Assembly (NCBI GenBank): GCA_003665935.1
Contig: QPLR01000004.1
Location: forward strand, 186,001-250,000
Source of the DNA: Halobellus sp. Atlit-31R
GTDB taxonomy: Archaea; Halobacteriota; Halobacteria; Halobacteriales; Haloferacaceae
Length of the DNA: 64,000 nt
Reading direction: 5' to 3'
Numbering within the stretch: position 1 is the first letter of the stretch; each line of letters starts with the position of its first letter. The position numbers were made by a program, and so were the translations under genes. Shown here piece after piece: positions 16,815-25,324 of this stretch. The notes beneath the pieces are model-generated. The model was not told the origin of the DNA. It made no database searches and was given only the letters and a program-made list of their open reading frames with translations.

Positions 16815-18826
16815 CTGTCTTCCTCCGTGAGGACCAGCGAGCCGTCCGGACGCACTTCGGCGTCCCAGACCGGCGGGACGACGACGGTGCTCTCGGGCTG
16901 TTCGATCACGGCTGGCCCGCCGATCGTTCGGCCGACCGCAAGCCCCGCCCGGGCGTACACCGGAGTCTCGTAGGCTCGGCCGTCTCCGAACTCCGCCTCG
17001 CGCTCGTCGCTGTGGGCCTCACCCGAGGGCCGGTGTTCGGTGACGGGATCGTTCCGGGGCGTCGTCGCCGACACCCGGAGGTTCACGAGTTCGACCGGCT
17101 CGTCCATCCGGTAGCCGTAGGTCGACGCGTGGACCGCGTGGAACCGCCCTTCGACCCGTTCGGGATCGAACGGCCCCGCGACGTCGACGGTGAGCTCGAA
17201 GCTCTGGCCGGCGTACCGGAGGTCTGCGCGTCGGGTGAGCGTCGCGGCCGACGGCTCTCGCGCGTCCCCGCGCACCGTCGCCGCTAACTCCTCGTAGCAG
17301 TCGTCGACGACTGACGGCCTCACGTCCGCGAGCCCGGTCTGGTGCGTCCGCACCGCGTCGTGTTTCTCGTCGGCCGCGAGCAGCCCGTACGCCGAGAGCA
17401 CACCGCTGGCCGGCGGCACGACGACCGTGTCGACGCCGAGACCGGCAGCGAGCGCACACGCGTGCATCGGCCCCGCGCCGCCGAAGGCGACGAGGCCGAA
17501 CTCGCGGGGGTCGTGGCCGCGCTCGACCGTCGCCGACCGGATCGCCCGCGCCATCGTCGCGTTCGCGACTCGATAGACGCCGCGGGCGGCGGCGACCGGT
17601 CCGTCGAGCCCCGCTTCCGCGGCGAGTCCCGAGAGGACGTCGAACGCGGCGTCCGGATCTAACGAGAGCTCGCCACCGAGGGCCGTGCTCTCGCCGATGT
17701 AGCCGAGCACGAGGTTCGCGTCCGTCACCGTCGGCTCGCTGCCGCCGTCTCCGTAACAGGCCGGCCCCGGGTCCGAGCCGGCCGACTCCGGACCGACCCG
17801 GAGCGCCCCGCCGCTGTCGACCCACGCGATCGAGCCCCCGCCCGCGCCGACGGTCGTCACGTCGACCATCGGCGTGCGGATCGGCTGTCCGGCGATCTCC
17901 CCGTCGGTCGTGCGTTCGGCCGCGCCGTCGCGCACGAGGCTGACGTCGCTCGACGTCCCGCCCATATCGAACGTCACGAGCCCCTGCAGGCCGCGGTCTT
18001 CGGCGACTGCCCCTGCGGCGGCGCTCGCGCCCACGACGCCCGCAGCGGGACCCGACATCGTGGTCGTGACCGCGTGGTCGCGGACCGTGTCGACCGCGGC
18101 GATCCCGCCGTTCGCCTGCATCACGAGCGGTTCGGGGAGCCCGACCTCGCTCGCGCGAGTGGAGAGCCGACCCAGGTAACGCTCGATCGCCGGCGTCACG
18201 TAGGCGTCGACGACGGTCGTCGACGTCCGCTCGTACTCGCGGAACTCCGCGAGCACCTCGTGGGAGGCCGACACCGGGATGTCGAGCTCCGCTCTGAGAA
18301 TCTCGGCCGCGCGCTGCTCGTTGCGCGGGTCGGCGTAGGCGTGTAGCAGCGACACGGCGACGCTCTCAGCGTCGCACTCGCGGATCCGGGCGGCGACGTC
18401 GCGGACGGCCAACTCGTCGACCTCCTCGGTTACGCCCCGCTGTGTCGTCCGCTCCGGCACCTCGAAGCGGCGGCGACGCGGGACGAGCGGCTCCGCGCGC
18501 GTCGCCGAGAGATCGTAGAGGTCCGGCCGGTCCTGCCGGCCGATCTCGAGGACGTCACGAAACCCCTCGGTCGTGACGAGCGCCGTTCTCGCGCCGTCGC
18601 GCTCGAGCAGCGCGTTGACAGAGACGGTCATCGCGTGCGTGAACTCGTCGACCTCGCCGGGGTCGATGCCGGCGGCCGCACACGCCTTCTCGACGCCGCG
18701 CAGCACCCCCATACTCTGGTCCGCCGTGCTCGGCACTTTCGCCGTAACGAGCGTCTCGCCCGCGGCGAGCACGACGTCGGTGAACGTCCCGCCGACGTCA
18801 GCGCCGAGTCTGATTCGGCCAGTCAT
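16811..18826 (-). CDS. hyuA: Hydantoinase A/oxoprolinase-family ATPase subunit
   Basis: A 671-residue HyuA protein with the acetate/sugar-kinase/Hsp70-type ATPase fold. It has the N-terminal phosphate loop GADVGGTFTDVV at residues 8-19, the central FDMGGTSSDVSLV near 294-306 and GAGGGSIAW near 331-339, followed by AFGGAGPMHACALA. It is the first gene of the hyuA-hyuB pair. Acetophenone carboxylase subunits belong to this family and use ATP to activate the ketone enol. With the adjacent dikinase and alcohol-oxidising genes a carboxylase role is conceivable, but N-methylhydantoin or 5-oxoproline hydrolysis is the default reading. Confidence 0.9.
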   Translation of the reverse strand: MTGRIRLGADVGGTFTDVVLAAGETLVTAKVPSTADQSMGVLRGVEKACAAAGIDPGEVDEFTHAMTVSVNALLERDGARTALVTTEGFRDVLEIGRQDRPDLYDLSATRAEPLVPRRRRFEVPERTTQRGVTEEVDELAVRDVAARIRECDAESVAVSLLHAYADPRNEQRAAEILRAELDIPVSASHEVLAEFREYERTSTTVVDAYVTPAIERYLGRLSTRASEVGLPEPLVMQANGGIAAVDTVRDHAVTTTMSGPAAGVVGASAAAGAVAEDRGLQGLVTFDMGGTSSDVSLVRDGAAERTTDGEIAGQPIRTPMVDVTTVGAGGGSIAWVDSGGALRVGPESAGSDPGPACYGDGGSEPTVTDANLVLGYIGESTALGGELSLDPDAAFDVLSGLAAEAGLDGPVAAARGVYRVANATMARAIRSATVERGHDPREFGLVAFGGAGPMHACALAAGLGVDTVVVPPASGVLSAYGLLAADEKHDAVRTHQTGLADVRPSVVDDCYEELAATVRGDAREPSAATLTRRADLRYAGQSFELTVDVAGPFDPERVEGRFHAVHASTYGYRMDEPVELVNLRVSATTPRNDPVTEHRPSGEAHSDEREAEFGDGRAYETPVYARAGLAVGRTIGGPAVIEQPESTVVVPPVWDAEVRPDGSLVLTEEDR

Positions 18827-19175
18827 ACGCTACGTACGGTACGCGGCCCCGTAAAAAGGTGATCGAACGCCGAGCGCGGGCGTGAGAACCAGGCGAATAT
18901 ATATATATAAAATATATTTATATAATAGAATTGTTATAAATTTCACGAGCTCAGAGCAATAATCCGTATTGAAGCGCTTTATACGTAAATAGGGTCTATA
19001 ATTCGAATCCACATTTTCATAACACAGTTTATACGACGCCAATATATAAATTAAACAGAATAACTCAACGTTGCCCTGTGTGATGATCACACTCGGCACT
19101 TCCCGGTCGTATTACAAGATTACGATTGTAATTCGTGTCGGGGTGCGGCGCGCGCACCTAGTGGCGTCGCGGTGC
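18827..19175. other. AT-rich intergenic island
   Basis: About 350 bases between hyuA and rdfA. Positions 18890-19080 are far richer in A and T than anything nearby, including an (AT)n-like run at 18896-18925. This may hold the hyuA promoter, a curved or melting region, or a remnant of inserted DNA. An 89-codon open frame through it has non-haloarchaeal composition and is not believed. Confidence 0.5.
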
Positions 19176-19796
19176 TCACTCCTCGCCGTCGAGGTGACAG
19201 TCGCATCCGCCGTTGTCGAGCAGTTCCGTGATCGGATAGCTCGTTCCGCAGTCGGCACAGAGCACCTGCACGTCGACGAGGATGTTGAACTCCCCCAGCG
19301 CGAGTCGGTCGCTGTCGCGCAACTGTTTCAGATTGCTCTCGATCACGGCGATGAGCCGGCTCTGGAGGCGCTGGATCGTCGTTCGTGCCTTCTCGATGCG
19401 GTCGGTGGTCGACTGCTCTTTGGAGACGCCTCTGAACTCGGTCAGGTAAGTGTGGACCGCCTGGTGAGAGACGAACTCCCGCTGGAGCGTCTCCGGATCG
19501 ACGTCGTTGCGTTCGAGCGCCGCCTCCGCGTCGACGCGCATCCCCGCGGTGACGTCGTCCTGTGAGAGGAGTCGATAGAGGTTCGCGACTTCACCGTCGA
19601 GCGGCGCTCCGCCGCTCTGTTCGATCTTCGCGCGAAGCAACCGCTCGTTGAACCAGTCGGCGAGCGACCGGAGGCTCTGACGCTCGTAGTCGCGCCCCAG
19701 CCATCGGTCTTCGAGCTCTTGCCCGACGCCGTTCATCTCGTACTCCTGAATGAGCCGCCCGACTTTCGAACGGGTCTGATCAGGCTCTTTGGACAT
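19176..19796 (-). CDS. rdfA: Rod-determining factor RdfA-family protein
   Basis: A 206-residue protein matching the haloarchaeal RdfA family: KVGRLIQEYEMNGVGQELEDRW at residues about 11-32, SLRSLADWFNERLL, DGEVANLYRLLSQDDVTAG and FVSHQAVHTYL. The C terminus has a CADC plus CDCH zinc-ribbon-like pair (about 180-200). RdfA is required for rod cell shape in Haloferax volcanii, and many haloarchaea carry several paralogues, often in accessory regions. This one lies alone between hyuA and the first FadH/OYE gene, so it need not be the shape-controlling orthologue. Confidence 0.85.
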   Translation of the reverse strand: MSKEPDQTRSKVGRLIQEYEMNGVGQELEDRWLGRDYERQSLRSLADWFNERLLRAKIEQSGGAPLDGEVANLYRLLSQDDVTAGMRVDAEAALERNDVDPETLQREFVSHQAVHTYLTEFRGVSKEQSTTDRIEKARTTIQRLQSRLIAVIESNLKQLRDSDRLALGEFNILVDVQVLCADCGTSYPITELLDNGGCDCHLDGEE

Positions 19797-20026
19797 ATCC
19801 CTTGGTTACCGACCCTTCGGTTAAAACCCTCAGTTTCGGCTGCCGCCGGCGAGGCGACCGACACCACTCTGTCCGCGGTAATCAAATCCTACACCCGTTA
19901 GGGAGTTCCTACTCCGTGTCCGTGGGGTCCCTGCCCGGGTTTGTCTCCGGTGTGGACCGAGGCCGCTGCCCCGAGCCGAGTGGGAGGAGCGCTATCTTCA
20001 AGTAATTTTAATTGATAACTGTTGAC

Positions 20027-21967
20027 ATGGGACTCTTCGATTCAGCAGCCATCGGTGGACTCTCGATCCCGAACCGCGGGGTGTTCCGCCCCGTCCGGAC
20101 CCGATTCGTCGAGGATGGACGACCGACGGCCGAACTCGCCGCTCACCTCGGCGCGCGGGCTGCGGGCGGCGCGGGGCTCGTCGTCGGCCCGGCGCAGATG
20201 CTCGTTCACCCCTCTGCGAGCGGTGCGGCGTTCGTCGACGCCTACGACGACGAGGCGGTCGCTGGGTTGGCTGGTGTCGTCGACGCCGTCCACGAGCACG
20301 ACGCCAGAATATTCGGGCAGCTGACTCACACCGGAGGCGAATCCCGGGGCGACTGGGAGATGCAAGCGCAACTCGCCCCGTCGGCGTCGCCGTCGGACGC
20401 GGCCTACGAGATGCCGAAGGCGATGACGCGCGCGGACGTCGACGACGTCCTCGACGGGTTCGCGACCGCGGCCGCGAATCTGGACGCGGCCGGCTTCGAC
20501 GGCGTCGAACTCACCGCGGGGCCGTTCTCCGTCCTCCGGCAGTTCCTCTCGCCGCGGTACAACACCCGCGAGGACGAGTACGGCGGTGACTGGGGCGACC
20601 GCGCGCGGTTCGTCAACGAGGCGCTGGCCGCAGTCTCCGAGCGGGCCTCCGGGCCGGTAGGTCTGCACCTCTCGCTTTCGGAACTGGAGTACGGCGGCTA
20701 CGAGTTCGGTGACGTTCCGGCGATTCTGGACGCCGTCGAGGGGTTCGACTACCTCTCCTGTACGGTCGGGACGCGAGCGACCTACGGGCAGACGCACGCG
20801 GGCGTCTCCGTCCCGAGCCCGGACCTCCTCGATCCGATCGCCACTGCAGCCGACCACGTCGACACTCCCGTCGTCGGGAGACTCCCGTTCACGACGCCCG
20901 ACGACGTGGACGCGCTGTTCGACGCCGGCGTCGACTTCGTGAGCTTCACGCGACAACTGCTGGCGGACGCCGAGACGCTCGCGAAAGCGGCCGACGATCG
21001 ACGGTACGACCGCTGCATCCAGTGCAACCAGAAGTGTCTCGAGGGGATCTACGGCCACGCACACGGTGGCCACGTCGAGTGCGTCGTCGACCCCAGAACG
21101 GGCCGTGAGACCGAACTCTACGCCCTCTCGGAGGTCGAACCGGCGGCGCTCCCCCAGCGGATTCTCGTCGCCGGCGGCGGATCGGCCGGCCTTCGGTTCG
21201 CCGCTGTCGCGGCCGAGCGGGGCCACGACGTGACGCTCCGCGAGGCGAGCGACCGCCTCGGCGGGCAGTTGCACCTCGCCGCGCAGGGTCCGCTCGAACC
21301 CTTCGGCCGCGCCGCCGCGGACCTCGAAGCCGCTGTCCACGAAGCGGGCGTCACAGTCGAACTCGAGACCCCAGTTTCGGCCGACGACGTCGGCCGCGAG
21401 TGGGACGCCGTCGTCGTCGCGACCGGGGCGACCAGACCCGACACGTCGGCGCTGGACTTCGACGGCGAGATCGTCGACGCGTTCGACGTCCTCGACAGCG
21501 CGGCGGGAGAAGGCGACAGCGAGGCACTCGACCTCGGCTCGGACGTGCTCCTGTTCGACGACAACCGCTGGGTCATCACCGTCCAGACCGGACTCGCGCT
21601 GCTCGACCGGGCCGAGTCAGTGGAGATGGTGTCGAGAGACCACTATCCGGCGTTCAGAACGGAGCAGCCGAACCTCCCCGGCTTCGTCGCCGCCCTGCAG
21701 GCCCGCGGAGCGACGTTCACCGGCAACCACGCCCTCGAAGCCGTCGACGCCGACGGGACGGTGACGCTCCGGAACACCCTGACGGGGGAGACGGCGACTC
21801 GGACTCCCGATTCGGTCGTCGTCGTCGGCCGGCGGCGAGCCGACGAGCGGCTCTATCTGGACCTCGACGAGCGGCGTGACGACGTCTACCGCGTCGGCGA
21901 CGCCGTCTCACCGCGGAAACTCGACCGCGCGTACTACGACGGCGAAATACTCGCGCGTCGGCTGTGA
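20027..21967 (+). CDS. FadH/OYE-family flavin oxidoreductase 1 (FMN, [4Fe-4S], FAD; mycofactocin-associated type)
   Basis: A 646-residue enzyme organised like 2,4-dienoyl-CoA reductase and trimethylamine dehydrogenase. An OYE-like FMN barrel covers about 1-340. A [4Fe-4S] site follows (CIQCNQKC plus a later Cys, about 330-350). FAD/NAD(P)-binding Rossmann domains come next (ILVAGGGSAGLRFAAVAAERGHDV, about 380). Family members co-occur with mycofactocin genes. In the conserved block before RQFLSPRYN the usual His is Pro (AGPFSVL, P166), whereas paralogue 2 keeps it (AGHDGIL). That may change substrate or proton donation. The ATG at 20027 is chosen over one at 20012. Confidence 0.87.
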   Translation: MGLFDSAAIGGLSIPNRGVFRPVRTRFVEDGRPTAELAAHLGARAAGGAGLVVGPAQMLVHPSASGAAFVDAYDDEAVAGLAGVVDAVHEHDARIFGQLTHTGGESRGDWEMQAQLAPSASPSDAAYEMPKAMTRADVDDVLDGFATAAANLDAAGFDGVELTAGPFSVLRQFLSPRYNTREDEYGGDWGDRARFVNEALAAVSERASGPVGLHLSLSELEYGGYEFGDVPAILDAVEGFDYLSCTVGTRATYGQTHAGVSVPSPDLLDPIATAADHVDTPVVGRLPFTTPDDVDALFDAGVDFVSFTRQLLADAETLAKAADDRRYDRCIQCNQKCLEGIYGHAHGGHVECVVDPRTGRETELYALSEVEPAALPQRILVAGGGSAGLRFAAVAAERGHDVTLREASDRLGGQLHLAAQGPLEPFGRAAADLEAAVHEAGVTVELETPVSADDVGREWDAVVVATGATRPDTSALDFDGEIVDAFDVLDSAAGEGDSEALDLGSDVLLFDDNRWVITVQTGLALLDRAESVEMVSRDHYPAFRTEQPNLPGFVAALQARGATFTGNHALEAVDADGTVTLRNTLTGETATRTPDSVVVVGRRRADERLYLDLDERRDDVYRVGDAVSPRKLDRAYYDGEILARRL

Positions 21968-22087
21968 GAGGTCGTCGCTCCCGCCGTCGGCGTCGTTCTC
22001 GCCGTCGCTGTTCCCGCTGTCGTCGTCATCGTGTCGTGGTTGTCGCTTTCGCTTCCGACTTCCGCACTTCGGACCGCAGACCGACGC

Positions 22088-22930
22088 CTACTTCGCGAGC
22101 ATTCCGGCGTCGACCGGCAGCGTCACGCCGGTGACGTAGCGGGCCGCGTCGCTGGAGAGCCACAGGTACGCTTCGGTCACGTCGCGCGGCTCGATGAGCC
22201 GACCGTCCAGTACGTTCATCGACCCGCTGGCGTCGGAGACGGACTGCAGCGCTGCCTCGCCGACGGTGTCGACGATCCCGTCGATCATCGGCGTGGCGAC
22301 GCCGGTCGGGGCGACGGCGTTGACGGTGACGTCGTGCGCGGCGAGTTCGAGCGCGAGCGCTTTCGTCAGGCCGACGACGCCGTGTTTCGCGGCGGCGTAG
22401 TGACCCGACCCCTTCGCGCCGACGAGCCCGGCGGTCGAAGCGGTGGAGACGATCCGGCCCCCGCCGCCGCGCTCGGCGAAGTGCCGCCCGACGTGCTTCG
22501 CGCAGAGCCACGTGCCTTTCAGATTCGAGTCGATCAGCTCGTCCCACCGGCGCTCGCTCATCTCGACGAGGTCGACGACGTTCCACAGGCCGGCGTTGTT
22601 GGCGAGGACGTCGATCCGGCCGAGCTCGGCGACGGCTTCCTCGACGGCGGCCTCGACCTGACTCTCGTCGCGGACGTCGACTCGGAGCCGAAGCGCTCGG
22701 CCTCCTTCGGCCTCGACGCGCCGCACCGTCTCGTCCAGATCGGCTGCGGTCGCAAGCGGATACTGGCTCGTCTGGATTCCCTGGCTGAGCCCCGTGACGA
22801 CAACGTCCGCTCCGGCTTCGGCGTACGCTACCGCGTGCGACCGGCCCTGCCCGCGACCGGCACCCGTCACGAACGCGACCTGTCCGTCGAAGTCGTACGT
22901 CGGCACGTCTGTCCGTTCGATCCGCGCCAC
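22088..22930 (-). CDS. Mycofactocin-type SDR oxidoreductase (sixth, most divergent paralogue)
   Basis: A 280-residue short-chain dehydrogenase. The NAD motif is TGAGRGQGRSHA. An insertion follows the second beta-alpha unit (GIQTSQYPLATAADLDETV), of the kind that marks mycofactocin-associated SDRs, in which NAD is bound and not released. Catalytic residues are the Ser of VSTASTAG and Tyr/Lys of GHYAAAKHG. It lacks the high identity shared by the five array members and carries a ten-residue N-terminal extension (MARIERTDVP). It is divergent from the ABM-domain gene, with a shared 61-base promoter spacer. Confidence 0.87.
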   Translation of the reverse strand: MARIERTDVPTYDFDGQVAFVTGAGRGQGRSHAVAYAEAGADVVVTGLSQGIQTSQYPLATAADLDETVRRVEAEGGRALRLRVDVRDESQVEAAVEEAVAELGRIDVLANNAGLWNVVDLVEMSERRWDELIDSNLKGTWLCAKHVGRHFAERGGGGRIVSTASTAGLVGAKGSGHYAAAKHGVVGLTKALALELAAHDVTVNAVAPTGVATPMIDGIVDTVGEAALQSVSDASGSMNVLDGRLIEPRDVTEAYLWLSSDAARYVTGVTLPVDAGMLAK

Positions 22931-22991
22931 AATTTAGCTTGTGATGGCTCCCCAAATTTATTTCAACTTTCCAACCGATTTGCGCAGTGTG

Positions 22992-23297
22992 ATGCTCGTC
23001 GTTCACGCGTACTTCCCGATCGATCCCGACCGCCGGAGCGAAGCGCTCGACCTCGTCGAGACGATGGTCGAGCGGTCGAACCAGGAGCCGGGGGCCCTCG
23101 AATACCGGGCCACGGCCGACCTACGAGACGAGAACACGATCCGATTCATCGAGCGGTACGAGGACGCCGAGGCCTTCGAGGCGCACACGCAGACGGACCA
23201 CTACCGGGAGCTCCAGGCGGCACTCCCCGAATTGCTCGCTGGTGAGCCCGACACCACGCGGTACGAGATCGGCAACGTGACCGCCGTCGACGTCTGA
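22992..23297 (+). CDS. Antibiotic-biosynthesis-monooxygenase (ABM) domain protein
   Basis: A 101-residue dimeric alpha/beta-barrel-type protein: MLVVHAYFPIDPDRRSEALD, then QEPGALEYRATADLRDENTIRFIERYEDAEAFEAHTQTDHY. ABM proteins include cofactor-free monooxygenases and heme- or quinone-handling enzymes, so the reaction cannot be named. The ATG at 22992 follows a TATA-like ATTTATTT at 22956-22963, suggesting a leaderless mRNA. A small membrane-protein gene follows after 19 bases. Confidence 0.8.
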   Translation: MLVVHAYFPIDPDRRSEALDLVETMVERSNQEPGALEYRATADLRDENTIRFIERYEDAEAFEAHTQTDHYRELQAALPELLAGEPDTTRYEIGNVTAVDV

Positions 23298-23316
23298 ACC
23301 GACAGACCTCCCTCCG

Positions 23317-23631
23317 ATGGCATCTCTCGACTCACTCACCGTCTTCGTCGTCGTCGGCCTGTTCGGTACGAACGCGATCCCGCACGTCGTCCAGGGGATT
23401 ACCGGACAGCGGCATATGACGCCGCTGGGCGCGGATTCGAGCGCTGTCGCGAACGTCATCTGGGGGAGCACGAACGCCGCGGTTGCGGGTGTGCTGGCGT
23501 GGTCGTTCCGGGACGCGATCAGCGGTGCAACGCTTGCGGCCGCGTTTCTCGCGGGCGTCGCTCTCGCCGTGGGACTGGCGTCTTTTTGGAGCGCGGAGAA
23601 CCCGCAGCTCCCGTGGGACGCGACCGACTGA
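23317..23631 (+). CDS. Small integral membrane protein, function unknown
   Basis: A 104-residue protein with three likely membrane segments (about 8-28, 44-62 and 68-90) and a short polar tail. I do not recognise a family. It lies 19 bases behind the ABM gene and probably shares its transcript. It is convergent with the SDR array. Confidence 0.65.
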   Translation: MASLDSLTVFVVVGLFGTNAIPHVVQGITGQRHMTPLGADSSAVANVIWGSTNAAVAGVLAWSFRDAISGATLAAAFLAGVALAVGLASFWSAENPQLPWDATD

Positions 23632-23665
23632 GCGTAAAAAACCGCGACCGGTGTGGCTCTCGGCG

Positions 23666-24487
23666 CTACTTCGCCAGCATCCCCGCGTCCACCGGGAGGC
23701 CGATTCCGGTGACGTAGCGTGCGGCGTCGCTGGAGAGCCACATATACGCTTCGCTGATGTCTTCGGCTTCGATCATTCCGCCGTCGCCGAAGATGTTCCA
23801 CGGGCCGGTCATCTCCGTCGCCTCGTCGAGCGCTTCCTCCCCGTAGGCCTCGAGAACGCCCGTGACCATCGGCGTGCTGACGCCGGTGGGACAGACGGCG
23901 TTGACGTTGACGTCGTACTCGGCGAGTTCGAGCGCGAGCGTCTTCGTCAGCCCGAGCACGCCGTGTTTCGCCGCGATGTAGTGGCCGGATCCGGGTCCGG
24001 CGACCTTGCCGTAGATCGACGACGTGGAGACGATCTTACCGCCGTCGCCGCGGTCGACGAAGTGTTTCCCGACGTGCTTCGAGCAGAGCCAGACGCCTTT
24101 CAGGTTCGTGTCCAGCATCTCGTCCCACATCGCCTCGTCCATCTCGACGAGGTCGCCGAAGTGCGCGATGCCGGCGTTGTTCGCGAGGATGTCGATCCGA
24201 CCGAACTCGTCGATCGCCTCCTCGACGGCCGCCTCGACTTCGCTCTCGTCGCGGACGTCCATCTGAATCGTGAGGGCGTTCTGTCCCTCGTCTTCGACCA
24301 TCCCCGCCGTCTCTTCGAGTTCGTCCGGCGTGCCGAGGTCGTACCGCACCGTGTCCATATTCTCGCCGATGTCGGTCAAAACGACGTCGGCTCCGTGTTT
24401 CGCGTAGTGCTGTGCGTGCGAGCGTCCCTGACCGTGCGCGGCCCCGGTGACGAACGCCACCTGGCCGCTGAAGTCGTATTGTACCAT
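23666..24487 (-). CDS. Mycofactocin-type SDR, array member 5 (distal)
   Basis: A 273-residue SDR. The dinucleotide loop is TGAAHGQG (14-21), the mycofactocin-type insertion is about 40-60 (ENMDTVRYDLGTPDELEET), and the tetrad is N128, S156/S157, Y170 and K174 (GHYIAAKHG). The C terminus LPVDAGMLAK is shared by the array. It is the last gene of five head-to-tail paralogues separated by 5-9 bases. Its start region and the spacer ahead of it are identical to those of array member 2, which suggests recent exchange. Predicted role: oxidation of an alcohol with bound NAD regenerated by mycofactocin. Confidence 0.88.
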   Translation of the reverse strand: MVQYDFSGQVAFVTGAAHGQGRSHAQHYAKHGADVVLTDIGENMDTVRYDLGTPDELEETAGMVEDEGQNALTIQMDVRDESEVEAAVEEAIDEFGRIDILANNAGIAHFGDLVEMDEAMWDEMLDTNLKGVWLCSKHVGKHFVDRGDGGKIVSTSSIYGKVAGPGSGHYIAAKHGVLGLTKTLALELAEYDVNVNAVCPTGVSTPMVTGVLEAYGEEALDEATEMTGPWNIFGDGGMIEAEDISEAYMWLSSDAARYVTGIGLPVDAGMLAK

Positions 24488-24492
24488 TGTCT

Positions 24493-25314
24493 CTATTTCG
24501 CGAGGAATCCTGCGTCCACGGGAAGGTAGATCCCTGTCACGTAGCGTGCGGCGTCGCTGGAGAGCCACAGATACGCTTCGCTGATGTCTTTCGAGTCGAT
24601 CATTCCGCCGTCGCCGAAGACGTTCCACGGCCCGGTCATCTCGGCCATCTCGCCGAGCGTCTCCTCGCCGTAGGCCTCGGTGAACCCCGATATCATCGGT
24701 GTGTCGATCCCGGTCGGACCGATGCAGTTGACGTTGACGTCGTACTCGGCGAGTTCGAGCGCCAGCGTCTTCGTCAGCCCGATCACCCCGTGTTTGGCCG
24801 CTACGTAGTGGCCCTGGCCGGGGAGTCCGATCGCGCCCGCCGCCGACGACGTGGAGACGATCTTGCCGCCGTCGCCGCGGTCGATGAAGTGCTTGCCGAC
24901 GTGCTTTGCGGCGAGCCAGACGCCTTTCAGGTTCGTGTCGATCATCTCGTCCCACGTCGCTTCGTCCATCTCCGTCGTCTCCGCCATCGAGCCGATTCCC
25001 GCGTTGTTGGCGAGGATGTCGATCCGGCCGAACTGATCGACGGCCTCCTCGACGGCGGCTTCGACCTGACTCTCGTCGCGGACGTCCATCTCGATGGCGA
25101 GCGCTTCCTGGCCTTCCTCCTCGACGAGATCCGCCGTCGCTTCGAGTTCGTCACCCGTTCCGAGGTCGTAGGGAACGGTCTCGACGTTGTGGCCGATGTC
25201 CGTGACGACCACGTCGGCTCCGTGTTTCGCGTAGTGTTGTGCGTGCGATTCGCCCTGGCCGTGTGCGGCCCCGGTGACGAACGCCACCTGGCCGCCGAAA
25301 TCGTACTCTGGCAT
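24493..25314 (-). CDS. Mycofactocin-type SDR, array member 4
   Basis: A 273-residue paralogue starting MPEYDFGGQVAF at the ATG at 25314; an upstream in-frame start at 25347 would run into the preceding gene. It has TGAAHGQGES, where the usual Arg after QG is Glu, the insertion HNVETVPYDLGTGDELEAT and catalytic GHYVAAKHG. The Glu next to the dinucleotide loop distinguishes it from its sisters. The substrate-facing loop after the catalytic Tyr (IDTPMISGFTEAYGEETL) differs from member 5, consistent with a different alcohol. Confidence 0.87.
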   Translation of the reverse strand: MPEYDFGGQVAFVTGAAHGQGESHAQHYAKHGADVVVTDIGHNVETVPYDLGTGDELEATADLVEEEGQEALAIEMDVRDESQVEAAVEEAVDQFGRIDILANNAGIGSMAETTEMDEATWDEMIDTNLKGVWLAAKHVGKHFIDRGDGGKIVSTSSAAGAIGLPGQGHYVAAKHGVIGLTKTLALELAEYDVNVNCIGPTGIDTPMISGFTEAYGEETLGEMAEMTGPWNVFGDGGMIDSKDISEAYLWLSSDAARYVTGIYLPVDAGFLAK

Positions 25315-25324
25315 CGTCTCTCGT

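Noticed and set aside
15375..16973. 532-codon ORF antisense to hyuB
   Set aside because: Shadow frame with repetitive Val-Arg-Asp composition and no motif; hyuB on the other strand is complete.
18830..19099. 89-codon ORF on the minus strand through AT-rich DNA
   Set aside because: Rich in Tyr, Ile, Leu, Cys and Lys with low-GC codons, unlike every neighbour, no family resemblance, and it overlaps the hyuA promoter region.
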